Positions 16,274 to 27,924 are shown, counted from the stretch's first letter. The stretch: DNA of 64,000 bases from Paenibacillus macerans (GCF_023715465.1 NZ_JAMBOE010000001.1:744001-808000); one strand, 5' to 3'. The notes: generated by a model from the letters alone, not told the origin. Numbers and translations: made by a program.

Positions 16274-17872
16274 ATGAAAAAAATATTATCCGCGCTCCTG
16301 CTGGCATCTCTGATTTTGACCGCCCCCGGCGTCGATCAGTTGCCGGTGTCCGCCGAGTTGCTGCCCTTTAACGACATAAACGGCAGCTACGCCAAAGAGG
16401 CAATCGTGCGTTTAAATGAAAGCAATACCATGAAAGGAACATCCCCAAGCGAATTTTCTCCTGCACGTGCGATTACCCGCGCGGAATTTATGACCACCCT
16501 GACCCGCATCCTGCATCTGGAACCCGTGTCCTCGGCCCTCCCGGCTTATACCGACGTTGATCGTTCGGCATGGTACTATGGCACGATTCAGGCCGCAACC
16601 GAACTGGGGCTAACGGAAGGGCTGGGGGGAGGCATCTTCAAGCCGAATCAACCGATTACCCGGCAGGAAGCCGCGGCTTGGCTCGTCAGAGCCCTAAAGC
16701 AAAAGACGGGTGTGACGGCAGCTTCCCGGTATAAGGATGATGCCAGCGCCGCACTGTGGGCCCGCCCTTACATAAGCGCCGTTTCGGCGCTAGGTCTGAT
16801 GGAAGGCAGCGACGGGAAATTTTATCCGAATCGGGCGATGACCCGGCAGGAAACCGCCGTCATTCTGGATCGGTTGCTGCAGGGCAAAATGTTCCCGGAC
16901 GCGATAGCCGCATCCGGAAATCAGGTGATTCAAATCGGCTGGCAGTTCGGCCAATCCACCGAAGACTATCGGAAGTCCGTGCAGAAATCCAGCGTCAACG
17001 TGCTGTCGCCAAGATGGTTCTTTTTGGAGAGCACCGGGAAAATCTCCGATTCCACAGATCCTTCCCTGGTCACATGGGCCAAAAACAACGGAAAACAGGT
17101 TTGGGCCATGGCGGGCAACCGTTTTGACCAGGAAACGACGCATAAGCTGCTTTCCTCTTCTTCCTTATCCGCGGCGGTGATTCAAGATTTGAAATCGTAT
17201 GTAAGCAAATACGGGCTGCAAGGCATCAATCTCGATTTTGAAAATGTGCAGGCTTCCGACCGGGACTTATTTACCATTTTTGTCGCCAAGCTGGCCAAGG
17301 AGCTGGACAGCGTTTCCGCCGTCTTGTCCGTCGATCTGCCGCCCGATTTGGGCAACGATTGGTCGGACGCCTACAATTACGCGCAGCTGGCCAAAAGCGC
17401 GGATTACATCGTGCTGATGGCCTATGATGAGCATTGGAGCGGCTCAACGGCCGGTTCGGTCGCTTCCTTGAACTGGGTGCAAAAGCGGCTCGGCGAACTG
17501 CTGGCCAAAGTGCCGGCGGACCAATTGATTTTGGGCATGCCGCTTTATACCCGGGACTGGAGCATCAACGGCAGTGGAACAACCGTATCCTCGGAGGATT
17601 TGACGATACCGGAGCAAACCAGCCGGATTCGTCAATACGGGGCGAAGCTCAAATGGAACGATACGGCCGCCCAATATACGGCCGAATACTGGAAATCCGG
17701 CATGCTGCACCGGATCTGGCTCGAGGATTCACGCTCACTGGCGGAAAAATTCCGGATGGGCATGAGATCCGGAGTCGCCGGCTTCGCCTATTGGCACATC
17801 GGCGGCGAATCGCCGGAGGTGTGGACGGGCTTGAAAAATACGGAGAAGTACGAAGGGTATACGTTTGAATAA
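16274..17872 (+). CDS. SLH-domain surface protein with GH18 glycosidase domain
   Basis: The 532-aa product has a signal peptide and then three SLH repeats (about residues 30-215), which bind pyruvylated wall polymer. A glycoside hydrolase family 18 barrel fills the rest. The catalytic strand is GINLDFENV with the acid Glu near residue 323, and VLMAYDEHW and GMPLYTRDW are later barrel motifs. It resembles YaaH/YdhD-type cortex or wall hydrolases, so it probably cleaves N-acetylglucosaminyl bonds in the wall or chitin. AAGGAG precedes the ATG by 9-10 nt. It is a single-gene unit on the plus strand. Confidence 0.9.
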   Translation: MKKILSALLLASLILTAPGVDQLPVSAELLPFNDINGSYAKEAIVRLNESNTMKGTSPSEFSPARAITRAEFMTTLTRILHLEPVSSALPAYTDVDRSAWYYGTIQAATELGLTEGLGGGIFKPNQPITRQEAAAWLVRALKQKTGVTAASRYKDDASAALWARPYISAVSALGLMEGSDGKFYPNRAMTRQETAVILDRLLQGKMFPDAIAASGNQVIQIGWQFGQSTEDYRKSVQKSSVNVLSPRWFFLESTGKISDSTDPSLVTWAKNNGKQVWAMAGNRFDQETTHKLLSSSSLSAAVIQDLKSYVSKYGLQGINLDFENVQASDRDLFTIFVAKLAKELDSVSAVLSVDLPPDLGNDWSDAYNYAQLAKSADYIVLMAYDEHWSGSTAGSVASLNWVQKRLGELLAKVPADQLILGMPLYTRDWSINGSGTTVSSEDLTIPEQTSRIRQYGAKLKWNDTAAQYTAEYWKSGMLHRIWLEDSRSLAEKFRMGMRSGVAGFAYWHIGGESPEVWTGLKNTEKYEGYTFE

Positions 17873-17910
17873 GCCATTCGGCCCCTCAACAAGCCGGTTT
17901 GAGCCCTTAA

Positions 17911-17951
17911 AAAAGCGAAACTTTTGCATTTTAGCAAAAGTTTCGTTTTTT
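17911..17951. terminator. Bidirectional terminator between the GH18 gene and pyrE
   Basis: GCGAAACTTTTGC pairs with GCAAAAGTTTCG, with a T run on the right and an A run on the left. It serves the convergent genes ending at 17872 and 17961. Confidence 0.9.
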
Positions 17952-17960
17952 GTGTCCCTT

Positions 17961-18602
17961 CTAAGCTCCGAAGGAAGCCGGATCCTTACGCCATGATTGC
18001 AACAGCTCCAAGTCTTCGGCTTTAATATCCCCGCGCCGGACGGCTACGTCGATCAGCGCCGAATAGTTGGACAATGTCTTAAGCGGGATGCCCGCTTCGG
18101 CAAACGCGTTTACCGCCTTGTCCAACTGGTAGCTGAAAATCGCCAGCACAGCGAGCGGCTCGGCGCCTGACTCGCGGACAGCGAGGGCCGCCTTAAGCGA
18201 ACTGCCCCCGGTGGAAATCAAATCCTCGATGACGACGACCTTTTGACCGGGTTTGATCAAGCCTTCGATTTGATTTTCTTTGCCGTGGCCTTTGGCTTTG
18301 TCGCGGATATAGGCCATCGGCAGGCCGAGCTTCTGCGCCGTAAACGCGGCGTGCGGAATGCCCGCCGTCGCCGTCCCGGCGATAACCTCGGCCTCGGGAT
18401 AAACTTCGCGAATCAGGGCCGCGAACGACTCCGCGATCAGGTCGCGGATCGCCGGATAGGACATCGTCAGCCGGTTGTCACAGTATATCGGCGATTTGAT
18501 GCCCGAGGTCCATGTAAACGGCTGATGCGGCCGAAGCGCCACTGCTCCGATCTCCAGCAAATTCTCGGCGATCTGAGCCGCCACCTCATTTGAGTTTGCC
18601 AT
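17961..18602 (-). CDS. pyrE: Orotate phosphoribosyltransferase
   Basis: The 213-aa enzyme converts orotate and PRPP to OMP, the fifth step of UMP synthesis in the cytoplasm. The PRPP-binding loop is [13 protein letters not shown]. The flexible-loop region is [15 protein letters not shown], and [13 protein letters not shown] lies near the N-terminus. It is the last gene of the pyr operon, starting 3 bp after pyrF, with GAGGAG inside the pyrF end as ribosome site. Confidence 0.97.
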   Translation of the reverse strand: MANSNEVAAQIAENLLEIGAVALRPHQPFTWTSGIKSPIYCDNRLTMSYPAIRDLIAESFAALIREVYPEAEVIAGTATAGIPHAAFTAQKLGLPMAYIRDKAKGHGKENQIEGLIKPGQKVVVIEDLISTGGSSLKAALAVRESGAEPLAVLAIFSYQLDKAVNAFAEAGIPLKTLSNYSALIDVAVRRGDIKAEDLELLQSWRKDPASFGA

Positions 18603-18604
18603 GA

Positions 18605-19333
18605 TTACATCATCTCCTCGATAATTTTCTCCGCCGCTTCGCGGGGATTAGGCGCTGCAGCGATCGGACGCCCGACGACGATGTAATCCGTACCCTGGGA
18701 CATCGCTTCGCCCGGCGTGAGGGTGCGGGATTGATCATCGGCTTTGCTGCCGGCCGGCCGGATGCCCGGCGTTACGGTCAGAAACGCTTGCCCGCACCGT
18801 TCCTTCACCGCTGGCACTTCCAACGGAGAAGCGACAACGCCGTCCAAGCCGGCTTCCCGGGCCAGCGCCGCATAATGCACCACGGACGCTTCCACCGTTC
18901 CGGAAATACCGATTTCGCGGTTGAGCATATCCTGGTTTGTGCTCGTCAGCTGCGTCACCGCAATGATCTGCGGCATGGCCAAGGACGCGTCGGTTTCCAG
19001 GGCGGCAAGCGCTCCTTCCCTGGCCGCTTTCATCATGTTCACCCCGCCTGCGGCATGGACGTTAAACATATCCGCACCCAGCTTGGTGACGCTGTTCGCG
19101 CCGCCCTTTACGGTGTTCGGAATGTCATGCATTTTTACATCCAAAAAAACCGAGTAGCCCGCTTGCTTCAATTCGCGGATAAAATCCGGGCCGGCCGCAT
19201 AAAAAAGCTGCAGCCCCACCTTCATATAGCAAGGAATGCCTTCCAACGCTTTCAGCAGCTTTCTCGCCCGCTCGGCATCAGGAAAATCGAGGGCAACGAT
19301 CAGCCGCCCCGCCGCCTGTTCAAATGAACGCAT
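18605..19333 (-). CDS. pyrF: Orotidine 5'-phosphate decarboxylase
   Basis: The 242-aa enzyme decarboxylates OMP to UMP. The catalytic motif is [10 protein letters not shown] (Asp-x-Lys-x-x-Asp), with ALDFPD at the first strand and a C-terminal DYIVVGRPI phosphate-binding segment. AGGAGG precedes the ATG by 10 nt. A 93-bp gap with a strong hairpin separates it from carB. Confidence 0.97.
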   Translation of the reverse strand: MRSFEQAAGRLIVALDFPDAERARKLLKALEGIPCYMKVGLQLFYAAGPDFIRELKQAGYSVFLDVKMHDIPNTVKGGANSVTKLGADMFNVHAAGGVNMMKAAREGALAALETDASLAMPQIIAVTQLTSTNQDMLNREIGISGTVEASVVHYAALAREAGLDGVVASPLEVPAVKERCGQAFLTVTPGIRPAGSKADDQSRTLTPGEAMSQGTDYIVVGRPIAAAPNPREAAEKIIEEMM

Positions 19334-19356
19334 TACCGCTTACCCTCCTGTCATGC

Positions 19357-19400
19357 CTACGGCTCCGAAGCAAGTTGCCTCCGAGCCGCAGCATTTTTTT
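19357..19400 (+). terminator. Plus-oriented terminator hairpin inside the pyr operon
   Basis: CTACGGCTC..GCAA pairs with TTGC..GAGCCGCAG and is followed by TTTTTTT on the plus strand. No plus-strand gene lies upstream. In the pyr mRNA (minus strand) the same sequence forms a hairpin just before the pyrF ribosome site, without a U-run. Confidence 0.6.
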
Positions 19401-19426
19401 ATATTGAAATATCCGTCGTTTATCCC

Positions 19427-22400
19427 TTATAAAGAAGGCATCGCTTGGGAGGAGAAGTTAATCGTCTCCAGCATCTCGAGCAGTGCGCGCACCGTATCAA
19501 GCGAGGTCATGCAGACAACGCCGTTCTCCACCGCTTCCCGGCGGATACGGAACCCGTCGCGTTCGGGTTCTTTGCCTTTTGTCAGCGTATTGATGACGAA
19601 GTGCGCTTCCCCGTTACGGATCAGGTCCAGGATGTTCGGCACGCCCTCCGACAGCTTGTAGACCGTTGTCACATGGATGCCCGCCTCGATCAGCGCGGAA
19701 GCCGTTCCGTCCGTGGCAATGATTTTGTAGCCCAGTCGATAGAAGCCGCGCAGCAGCTCAACCGCTTCCTGCTTATCTTTATCCGCTACGGTTGCGATAA
19801 TCGCACCGGTCGAAGGGATTTTCATCCCGGCTCCGATGAGGCCTTTATACAACGCTTTGGCATACTGCGGATCGCGGCCCATCACTTCCCCGGTCGATTT
19901 CATTTCCGGACCGAGGGTCGGCTCGACCCGGCGCAGCTTGGCGAAGGAGAACACCGGCACCTTCACGGCCACCTGATCGCTTTCCGGCCACAGGCCGTCC
20001 TTGTAGCCGAGATCGCTCAGCTTCGTGCCGAGAATGCACTGCGTCGCCACGCCCGCCATCGGAATGTTCGTCACTTTGCTCAGGAACGGCACCGTCCGCG
20101 AAGACCGCGGGTTCACCTCGATCACATACACTTCGTCCTTGTAGATAACGAACTGAATGTTGACGAGACCGATCGTTTTCAGCTCTCTGGCGATTTTGAT
20201 CGTGATTTCGACGATTTTCTCTTTAAGCTCAGCGGACAGATGCTGCGGCGGATAAACTGCGATCGAGTCGCCGGAGTGCACGCCGGCCCGTTCGATATGC
20301 TCCATGATTCCCGGAATCAATACTGTTTCCCCATCGCAGATCGCGTCGACTTCCACCTCTTTGCCCAGCATGTAGCGGTCGATCAACACCGGATGCTGCG
20401 GGTTGATGTTGACCGCTTCCTCCATGTATCTAAGCAGCTCACGGTCAGAGTAGACGATTTCCATCGCCCGGCCGCCCAGGACGTACGACGGACGCACCAG
20501 CACCGGATAACCGAGCGCTTGCGCGGTTCCCACCGCCTCCTCGACCGTGGTAACCGTGCTGCCCTTAGGTTGGGCAATATGCAGCTTGGAGAGCAGCGCT
20601 TCGAACTTTTTGCGGTCCTCCGCCTCGTCGATCGATGCCAGAGAGGTTCCGAGAATACGCACACCGGCCGCCTCCAGCGGTGCCGCCAGGTTGATCGCCG
20701 TTTGGCCGCCGAACTGGACGATGACGCCAACCGGGTTTTCCTGCTCAATGACGTTCATGACGTCTTCGAAAAACAGCGGCTCGAAATAAAGCCGGTCCGA
20801 GGTGTTAAAATCGGTGGACACCGTCTCCGGGTTGTTGTTGATGATAACCGCTTCATAGCCGGCTTTTTGGATCGCCCAAACGGCATGCACCGTGGAGTAG
20901 TCGAATTCGATGCCCTGGCCGATCCGGATCGGGCCGGAGCCAAGCACGACGATTTTCTCCTTGCCGGATTGGATGACTTCGTTTTCCGTTTCATAAGTCG
21001 AATAGTAATATGGCGTGGAGGCTTCAAACTCCGCCGCGCAGGTATCCACCATTTTGTATACCGGCCGGAGGCCCTGCTCTTTGCGGAAGCTGCTGACCTC
21101 AGCTTCGGTCAAATGCGTGCCCGTCGGCTGCCCTGCCGCACGCAGTTCGGCGATCGCCCGGTCGGTAAAGCCAAGCCGCTTGGCTTCGTACAAGGTTTCA
21201 TAGGATAAAATCTCTTCGCTGGCGATCCGCTTCTCAAACTCGACCAAACGCTCGATTTTGTCCAGGAACCACCAGTCAATTCCCGTCAAGTCGTGGATTT
21301 GCTGGAGCTTATAGCCGCGGCGGAACGCTGCGGCGACCAGAAACAAGCGCTCGTCGTCGGCTTTGATCAACCGGGTGTTCAACGTCTCGTTGTCGATCTT
21401 TTCCGTCCCTTTCAGGTACAAGCGGTGTGTGCCGATTTCCAGCGAGCGGACCGCTTTGTGAATCGACTCTTCGAAAGTCCGCCCGATCGCCATCACTTCG
21501 CCGGTCGCTTTCATCTGCGTGCCCAGCTTGCGGTTGGCGCTGACGAATTTATCGAACGGCCAGCGCGGGATTTTGCTGACGATGTAGTCGAGCGTCGGCT
21601 CGAAGCAGGCATAAGTCTGCCCCGTTACCGGGTTGATGATTTCGTCGAGCGTATAGCCGAGGGCGATTTTTGCCGCCATTTTGGCGATCGGATAGCCCGT
21701 TGCTTTGGAGGCGAGCGCCGAGGAGCGGCTGACCCGCGGGTTCACTTCGATGACATAGTACTGAAAGCTTTGCGGATCAAGCGCGAACTGGACGTTGCAC
21801 CCGCCTTCGATGTTCAGCGCGCGGATGATCTTAAGCGAAGCCGAACGCAGCATCTGATACTCGCGGTCGGAGAGCGTCTGGCTCGGGGCTACGACGATGC
21901 TGTCCCCGGTATGTACGCCCACCGGGTCAAAGTTCTCCATGTTGCAGACAACGATGCAGTTGTCGTTCGCATCCCGCATCACTTCGTATTCGATTTCCTT
22001 CATGCCGGCGATCGATTTTTCGATTAAACATTGGCCGATCGGGCTGTAGCGAATCCCCGAAGCGACCGTTTCCTTAAGCTCCTCTTCCGTGGCGCAAATC
22101 CCGCCGCCGGTGCCGCCCAGCGTGTAAGCCGGACGAACGATGACCGGATAACCGATCTCCGCGGCAAATTTCAGCGCCTCGTCGACCGAGGTAATGATCG
22201 TGCTTTCCGGCACCGGCTGCTCCAGCTCGCGCATCAGCTCGCGGAACAGGTCGCGGTCCTCCGCTTTTTCGATCGAAGTCAGCTGCGTGCCGAGCAGCTT
22301 GACATTTTCGCGCTCCAGCACGCCGGCCCGGGCCAATTCGACGGCCATGTTTAGCCCGGTTTGCCCGCCCAGTGTCGGCAGCAGGCCGTCCGGGCGCTCC

Positions 22401-22639
22401 TGGCGGATGATTTGCGTCACGAACTCAAGCGTGATCGGTTCGATATATACTTTGTCGGCCATGTTGGTATCCGTCATGATGGTCGCCGGGTTGCTGTTGA
22501 TCAGCACCACCTCGACGCCTTCTTCCTTCAGCGCCTGGCAGGCCTGTGTCCCGGCATAGTCAAACTCCGCAGCCTGGCCGATAACGATCGGGCCGGAACC
22601 GATGACGAGTATCTTCTTGAGGTCTTTATTGATCGGCAT
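19427..22639 (-). CDS. carB: Carbamoyl-phosphate synthase large subunit
   Basis: The 1070-aa protein has the full duplicated synthetase. The N-terminal half ([23 protein letters not shown]...) contains the carboxyphosphate site, the C-terminal half ([20 protein letters not shown]...) the carbamoyl phosphate site, and an MGS-like allosteric domain ends it. It makes carbamoyl phosphate from bicarbonate, ammonia and 2 ATP, with ammonia channelled from CarA. The start is 4 bp after carA. In Bacillus the pyr-linked copy is called pyrAB. Whether a second, arginine-specific enzyme exists cannot be told from this window. Confidence 0.97.
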   Translation of the reverse strand: MPINKDLKKILVIGSGPIVIGQAAEFDYAGTQACQALKEEGVEVVLINSNPATIMTDTNMADKVYIEPITLEFVTQIIRQERPDGLLPTLGGQTGLNMAVELARAGVLERENVKLLGTQLTSIEKAEDRDLFRELMRELEQPVPESTIITSVDEALKFAAEIGYPVIVRPAYTLGGTGGGICATEEELKETVASGIRYSPIGQCLIEKSIAGMKEIEYEVMRDANDNCIVVCNMENFDPVGVHTGDSIVVAPSQTLSDREYQMLRSASLKIIRALNIEGGCNVQFALDPQSFQYYVIEVNPRVSRSSALASKATGYPIAKMAAKIALGYTLDEIINPVTGQTYACFEPTLDYIVSKIPRWPFDKFVSANRKLGTQMKATGEVMAIGRTFEESIHKAVRSLEIGTHRLYLKGTEKIDNETLNTRLIKADDERLFLVAAAFRRGYKLQQIHDLTGIDWWFLDKIERLVEFEKRIASEEILSYETLYEAKRLGFTDRAIAELRAAGQPTGTHLTEAEVSSFRKEQGLRPVYKMVDTCAAEFEASTPYYYSTYETENEVIQSGKEKIVVLGSGPIRIGQGIEFDYSTVHAVWAIQKAGYEAVIINNNPETVSTDFNTSDRLYFEPLFFEDVMNVIEQENPVGVIVQFGGQTAINLAAPLEAAGVRILGTSLASIDEAEDRKKFEALLSKLHIAQPKGSTVTTVEEAVGTAQALGYPVLVRPSYVLGGRAMEIVYSDRELLRYMEEAVNINPQHPVLIDRYMLGKEVEVDAICDGETVLIPGIMEHIERAGVHSGDSIAVYPPQHLSAELKEKIVEITIKIARELKTIGLVNIQFVIYKDEVYVIEVNPRSSRTVPFLSKVTNIPMAGVATQCILGTKLSDLGYKDGLWPESDQVAVKVPVFSFAKLRRVEPTLGPEMKSTGEVMGRDPQYAKALYKGLIGAGMKIPSTGAIIATVADKDKQEAVELLRGFYRLGYKIIATDGTASALIEAGIHVTTVYKLSEGVPNILDLIRNGEAHFVINTLTKGKEPERDGFRIRREAVENGVVCMTSLDTVRALLEMLETINFSSQAMPSL

Positions 22640-22643
22640 AGGA

Positions 22644-23780
22644 TTACAGTTCTCCTTTCGTGGCAGCCATGAGTTCGGCCTGACGGGGCTTTTGCGGATG
22701 CAGGCGCTTATGCTCGCGGATCATTTCGATGAAGCGGTCGAACAGGTAGCCGTTATCGTAAGGTCCGGGAGCGGCCTCCGGATGATATTGCACCGAAAAA
22801 GCCGGATATTTTTTATGCTTCAAGCCTTCGACCGTTTTGTCGTTATTGTTGATGTGCGTTACTTCCAAGTCCGTTCCGTTCAGGGACGATTCCGTTACCG
22901 TGTACCCGTGGTTCTGGGAGGTGATGTAACAGCGGCCCGATTCCAGCTCTTTAACCGGATGGTTGCCGCCGCGATGGCCGAATTTCAGCTTTTCCGTATC
23001 GGCTCCACACGCCAGGGCGAACAGCTGATGGCCCAGGCAGATGCCGAAAATCGGGTATTCGCCGAGCAGCTCGGAGATCATTTTCGCCGCGTAAGGCACG
23101 TCTTTCGGGTCCCCGGGACCGTTGGACAGCTGAATGCCGTCGGGATGCAGGCGGCGGATTTCCTCCGCAGTCGTGTCGTGCGGCACGATGACCACATCGC
23201 AATCCCGTTTGTTGAGCTCGCGCAAAATGCCGCTCTTGGCACCGAAGTCCACGAGCACGATGCGTTCCTTCGCGCCCGGGCTGCTGTAGACATGCTTCGT
23301 CGAGGTTTGTGCCACCTGATTGCGCAGTTCCTCGATGCTGGTCGCCAGCATCATTTCCTTCAGCTCTTCCACCGATTTCGAGGAGGTGGTCAAAATCCCC
23401 CTCATCGTCCCCTGATGGCGGATGATACGTGTCAGCATGCGGGTATCGATGTCGGCAATGCCGGGAATCCCGTATTCCTTAAGCAAATCGCCCAGGTTGT
23501 ACTGCGCCCGCCAGTTGCTTGGCGTCGGCTCGTACCGGCGCACCACGAACCCGTGGATCGACGGGACGATCGATTCGAAATCATCCCGCGAGATGCCGTA
23601 GTTCCCGATCAGCGGATAGGTCATGGTGACGATTTGTCCGCAGTAGGATGGATCAGACAAAACCTCTTGATACCCCGTAATTCCCGTATTAAAAACGACC
23701 TCGCCCGTTTTTTCGCCTTCCGCTCCGAATGAGGTTCCGGTAAACAGCGTGCCGTCTTCCAACAACAATCTTGCCTGCAT
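22644..23780 (-). CDS. carA: Carbamoyl-phosphate synthase small subunit (glutamine amidotransferase)
   Basis: The product has 378 aa from the ATG at 23780, which has AAAGGAG nine nt upstream; an in-frame TTG eight codons earlier lacks that. The N-terminal CPSase domain begins [13 protein letters not shown]. The C-terminal class I glutaminase carries the nucleophile in GICLGHQL and the catalytic His-Glu in YHPEAAPG. It releases ammonia from glutamine for CarB. A 166-bp gap holding a short palindromic repeat separates it from pyrC. Confidence 0.96.
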   Translation of the reverse strand: MQARLLLEDGTLFTGTSFGAEGEKTGEVVFNTGITGYQEVLSDPSYCGQIVTMTYPLIGNYGISRDDFESIVPSIHGFVVRRYEPTPSNWRAQYNLGDLLKEYGIPGIADIDTRMLTRIIRHQGTMRGILTTSSKSVEELKEMMLATSIEELRNQVAQTSTKHVYSSPGAKERIVLVDFGAKSGILRELNKRDCDVVIVPHDTTAEEIRRLHPDGIQLSNGPGDPKDVPYAAKMISELLGEYPIFGICLGHQLFALACGADTEKLKFGHRGGNHPVKELESGRCYITSQNHGYTVTESSLNGTDLEVTHINNNDKTVEGLKHKKYPAFSVQYHPEAAPGPYDNGYLFDRFIEMIREHKRLHPQKPRQAELMAATKGEL

Positions 23781-23807
23781 CCTGCAGCACTCCTTTACGC
23801 TCAACTT

Positions 23808-23860
23808 TTAGAGGTAGTTCAAAAAGTGCTGAAACCTGACTTTTTGAACACCGCTTTTAG
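23808..23860. repeat. TTCAAAAAGT palindromic repeat, short copy A
   Basis: GTTCAAAAAGT (23817-23827) and ACTTTTTGAAC (23839-23849) flank 11 bp, with the outer context TTAGAGGTAGTTC and GAACACCGCTTTTAG shared with other copies at 29205, 31150, 35770 and 36715. It lies between pyrC and carA inside the operon. Confidence 0.8.
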
Positions 23861-23946
23861 AAGTTCATCATGCTGATTTATTATTAACAGCCAGCTTAAT
23901 TACTAGAATTCAACACACCGTCCGTGATTGGGCTTGTGTCTCAGAC

Positions 23947-25239
23947 TTATGCCTCAGACCAAACCAAGTTTCCACCCACGATCGTCGCCACCGGCCAGCC
24001 CTTCAGCTTCCACCCGGCAAACGGAGTGTTGCGCCCTTTCGAGGCGAACGCGGACGGGTCGACGGCCCGCTCCTCCTCCAAATCGACGATCGTCAGATCG
24101 GCGGGAGCGCCGGAAGCGAGGCGGCCGGACTCCAGCCCGAACACCTTCGCCGGGTCAGAGGTCATGCGCTGCACCAGCATCCCCAAAGTCCAGCGGCCCT
24201 CGGCCACAAATTTGGTGTACAGCAGCGGGAACGCCGTTTCAAAACCGACGATGCCAAACGGAGCAAGCTGCATGCCCTTCGCCTTCTCTTCCTCGCTGTG
24301 CGGCGCATGGTCGGTGACGATAATGTCGATCGTTCCGTCCTCCAGCGCAGCGATGCAAGCCTCCACGTCCCGGCGGGAGCGCAGTGGCGGATTCATTTTC
24401 CAGTTGGCATCCAGCCCGGGGATATCTTCGTCCGCTAGGATCAGATGGTGCGGACATACCTCGGCGGTCACGTTGATGCCTATCTCTTTGGCCTGCCGGA
24501 TCAGGCGGATCGACTGCTCCGTACTGACGTGGCAGACGTGGTAGTGAACCCCAGTCGCCTCCGCCAGCAAAATATCGCGTCCGACATGGATCGCCTCCGA
24601 TTCGTTCGGGATGCCTTTCAGGCCGTGCCGTCTGGCGAATTCCCCTTCGGCGACCGGCGCTCCTTCCACCAGCGAGTTGTCCTCGCAGTGGGCGATGACC
24701 GGCATATCGAGCGAAACCGCCAGCTTCATCGCGTCCTTCATCATCTGCGCACTTTGCACGCCGACGCCGTCGTCGGTGAAGCCGATCGCGCCAGCTTCCT
24801 TCAGCGCGGCAAAGTCGGTCAGCTCGCGGCCAAGCTCGCTTTTGGTGATCGCCGCATATGGCAGCACGTTGACCAGTCCCGCCGCAGCCGCTTTTTGCTT
24901 CACGAATTTCACTGTCTCGGGATTGTCGGTCACCGGTTTCGTGTTCGGCATGCAGGCGATCGTGGTGAAGCCGCCCTTGGCCGCCGAGCGGGAGCCCGTT
25001 TCGATCGTTTCTTTATGCTCGAAGCCCGGTTCGCGCAAATGCACGTGCATGTCGATAAAGCCCGGGGTTACCAGCTTGCCGCCGGCGTCAATTACCCGCG
25101 TTTCCGGATCGGCCGCTGTGGCCTCTCCGGTCTCGTTGACGGCAATACTTTCGATCCTTCCGTTCCGGACAGTGATTCGGGACAATTGCAGCTCACCGTC
25201 GGCATTTAGGATATTGGCATTTATGATAACCAGTTGCAT
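23947..25239 (-). CDS. pyrC: Dihydroorotase
   Basis: The 430-aa metalloenzyme cyclises carbamoyl aspartate to dihydroorotate. The class I zinc motif is DMHVHLREPGFE, followed by the TTIACMPNT region, the conserved KTTIDIIVTDHAPH-type segment (DIIVTDHAPHS) and metal histidines in HYHVCHVS. I used the ATG at 25239 (MQLVIINANIL) because GGAGG lies 11 nt upstream; the open frame extends 24 codons further. It lies 75 bp after pyrB. Confidence 0.96.
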   Translation of the reverse strand: MQLVIINANILNADGELQLSRITVRNGRIESIAVNETGEATAADPETRVIDAGGKLVTPGFIDMHVHLREPGFEHKETIETGSRSAAKGGFTTIACMPNTKPVTDNPETVKFVKQKAAAAGLVNVLPYAAITKSELGRELTDFAALKEAGAIGFTDDGVGVQSAQMMKDAMKLAVSLDMPVIAHCEDNSLVEGAPVAEGEFARRHGLKGIPNESEAIHVGRDILLAEATGVHYHVCHVSTEQSIRLIRQAKEIGINVTAEVCPHHLILADEDIPGLDANWKMNPPLRSRRDVEACIAALEDGTIDIIVTDHAPHSEEEKAKGMQLAPFGIVGFETAFPLLYTKFVAEGRWTLGMLVQRMTSDPAKVFGLESGRLASGAPADLTIVDLEEERAVDPSAFASKGRNTPFAGWKLKGWPVATIVGGNLVWSEA

Positions 25240-25314
25240 GAAATGTTCATCCTCCGCTCTTTCGTACGATTTTGGATAGGCCAGCGGTTTTGGTGCTTTA
25301 TTTCCTTGCACGCC

Positions 25315-26226
25315 TTACCGCAAGGCCCGTTCCAGGACAGCCATACGGATTGGCACGCCGTTTTGCATTTGCTTAAAGATGCGCGACTGCGGGTGCTCCA
25401 CGACCGCATCGTCGATTTCCACGCCCCGGTTCACCGGAGCCGGGTGCATGATCAGCGCGTGCGGCGGCAGTTTGGCCGCTCTCTCCTCCGTCAAACCGTA
25501 ATGGAGACGGTACTCGGCGTTCGACTTCAAGATACCGTCCGCATGGCGCTCCAGTTGAACCCGGAGCATCATGACGACGTCGCCGCCAAGCGCTTCTTCC
25601 ATCGATACGTAAGGAGCGTAGGCTTCAAGTTCCGGAGCCTGCATATTTTCCGGGGCGCACAGCTTCACTTCCGCGCCGAATTTTTGCAAGGCCCACAAGT
25701 TGGAGCGGGCAACCCGGCTATGTTTAATATCGCCGATGATCGACACCTTGAGCCCCTTCAATTCCCCAAAGTGGGCCTTCATCGTATAAAGATCGAGCAG
25801 CGCCTGCGTCGGGTGCTCGTTGTTTCCGTCGCCGGCATTAACAAGCGGCACCCCGATTTTTTCCGCAATCCCTTCGAGCATGCCGATCGGCTTGAGCCGG
25901 ATAACGCCGGCGTCGATGCCCATCGACTCCAGCGTGCGGACGGTGTCGTAGATCGACTCGCCTTTTTCCACGCTGGAGACCGCCGCCGCGAAGTTAAGCA
26001 CCTGTGCTCCCAGCCTTTTCTCCGCCATTTCGAAAGAAAAGCGGGTCCGGGTGCTGTTTTCAAAAAACATATTGGCTATGAATCGGTCCTGCAGAACCGG
26101 AACCACTTTCTCTGCTTTGGCGTCCCAGTAGGCCGCCCGGTCCAGAATCGAGGAAATCTCCGCAGCGCTCAGGTTTTTGAGTCCCAGCAAGCTGCGTTCC
26201 TTTACCGCCGCCGTCGTTAGCGTCAT
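25315..26226 (-). CDS. pyrB: Aspartate carbamoyltransferase catalytic subunit
   Basis: The 303-aa enzyme joins carbamoyl phosphate and aspartate. The carbamoyl phosphate site is FFENSTRTRFSFE, with HPTQALLDLYT and PAPVNRGVEI further on. The start at 26226 has GGGAGGGG seven nt upstream and lies 1 bp after the pyrR stop, so the two are tightly coupled. No regulatory pyrI gene is present, as usual in Bacilli. Confidence 0.97.
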   Translation of the reverse strand: MTLTTAAVKERSLLGLKNLSAAEISSILDRAAYWDAKAEKVVPVLQDRFIANMFFENSTRTRFSFEMAEKRLGAQVLNFAAAVSSVEKGESIYDTVRTLESMGIDAGVIRLKPIGMLEGIAEKIGVPLVNAGDGNNEHPTQALLDLYTMKAHFGELKGLKVSIIGDIKHSRVARSNLWALQKFGAEVKLCAPENMQAPELEAYAPYVSMEEALGGDVVMMLRVQLERHADGILKSNAEYRLHYGLTEERAAKLPPHALIMHPAPVNRGVEIDDAVVEHPQSRIFKQMQNGVPIRMAVLERALR

Positions 26227-26227
26227 G

Positions 26228-27006
<779 letters not shown>

Positions 27007-27012
27007 ACATGA

Positions 27013-27041
27013 ATTATGACAGAACGAGGTTTGCCTGTCAA
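27013..27041 (-). promoter_or_regulatory. Sigma-A promoter of the pyr operon
   Basis: TTGACA (27036-27041), a 17-bp spacer and CATAAT (27013-27018) on the minus strand. Confidence 0.85.
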
Positions 27042-27589
27042 GACAATCCGCCTGGAAACCATTCACACCTTGCACACGATGGTACCATCCGAATCTTCCT
27101 TAGCGGGAGTACGGCTGCATATCGGTATTTATAATTATACATTTGTATTTATATTTATTCAACCGGATTTTTGGGATGGACTTTCCGCCGCCTGCTCCGC
27201 TGAGAACTTATAACTCAACTTTCGCAGCATGAAATTGGCAAATAAGCGTTGATGTAGCTGGGCCAAGCGGCTATCACGACCCGGAGTTGAAAACGGATCA
27301 ATGGAGAAAGTTTTTCCTGGTTTTCAAGGCGGCTTCATGGACAGATCCGGCAGTTGTGGTAAAGCGATCGCCCCCCTGGGCGTACTTGCTTCCTATACCA
27401 GCTTTCTTGGTCCACTGTTGAATGGAATAGTTGCAAAATGTACAATTACTTATCCGGAAATTGCCATAGCACTTGAATAAGTGTAAAACCAGCAATTACT
27501 CCGCTATCTTTCGAAAAATGAGGCTAAAAACAAGGGGATAAATGTACGAAATGCAATTAGAGAACACCAAGGACTTCGGCTCTTTCTAA
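27042..27589. other. Intergenic stretch without a recognisable gene
   Basis: The region between the pyr promoter and the repeat at 27590 is partly AT-rich. It contains a 65-codon minus-strand frame (27298-27495) without a convincing ribosome site. I see no RNA gene or terminator. Confidence 0.5.
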
Positions 27590-27870
27590 ACTGGGACGCT
27601 GCTCTAACGGACACCAGCGACCTTATCCGCCCATTTCCCGGGTATTTCCCGGCCTAACGGACCCACATGACGCTATTTCGCTCTAAATGAGTTCAACTGG
27701 GCCGATTCGAGGTAAATAGCGTCATCTGTGTCCGTTACATTTTGCAATCTTCGGTTTTTCCTCAAATAGCGGCTCTGGTGTCCCTTAGCCTTCAGATTCT
27801 CTTCTCTTTTCCTCTCTACCTGCGCAGTTTTCCTCTACCGTACCGTATATTTAATAAATTCTTGTATCTC
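27590..27870. repeat. ~280-bp intergenic repeat, family 2, copy 1
   Basis: This segment aligns almost end to end with 46352-46631 (shared GGACGCTGCTCTAACGGACA, CATTTCCCGGGTATTTCCC and CTATTTCGCTCTAAA). It contains a long inverted repeat: TAACGGAC and ATGACGCTATTT pair with AAATAGCGTCAT and GTCCGTTA (27655-27736). It abuts the dapL terminator. Confidence 0.85.
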
Positions 27871-27907
27871 AAAAAGGGCCGGCCAAGAACATTTCTTGGC
27901 CAGCCCT
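27871..27907 (-). terminator. Terminator of dapL
   Basis: AGGGCTGGCCAAGAA pairs with TTCTTGGCCGGCCCT and is followed by TTTTT on the minus strand, 18 bp after the dapL stop. Confidence 0.92.
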
Positions 27908-27924
27908 GTACAAACTCAATTCAT

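Noticed and set aside
19445..21208. Plus-strand 587-codon open frame antisense to carB
   Set aside because: Its translation is rich in Arg, His and Gln without any recognisable domain, has no ribosome site, and lies wholly inside the well-supported carB gene. It results from codon bias of the real gene.
27298..27495. 65-codon minus-strand frame upstream of the pyr promoter
   Set aside because: No ribosome site with proper spacing, no recognisable pattern and no terminator nearby.
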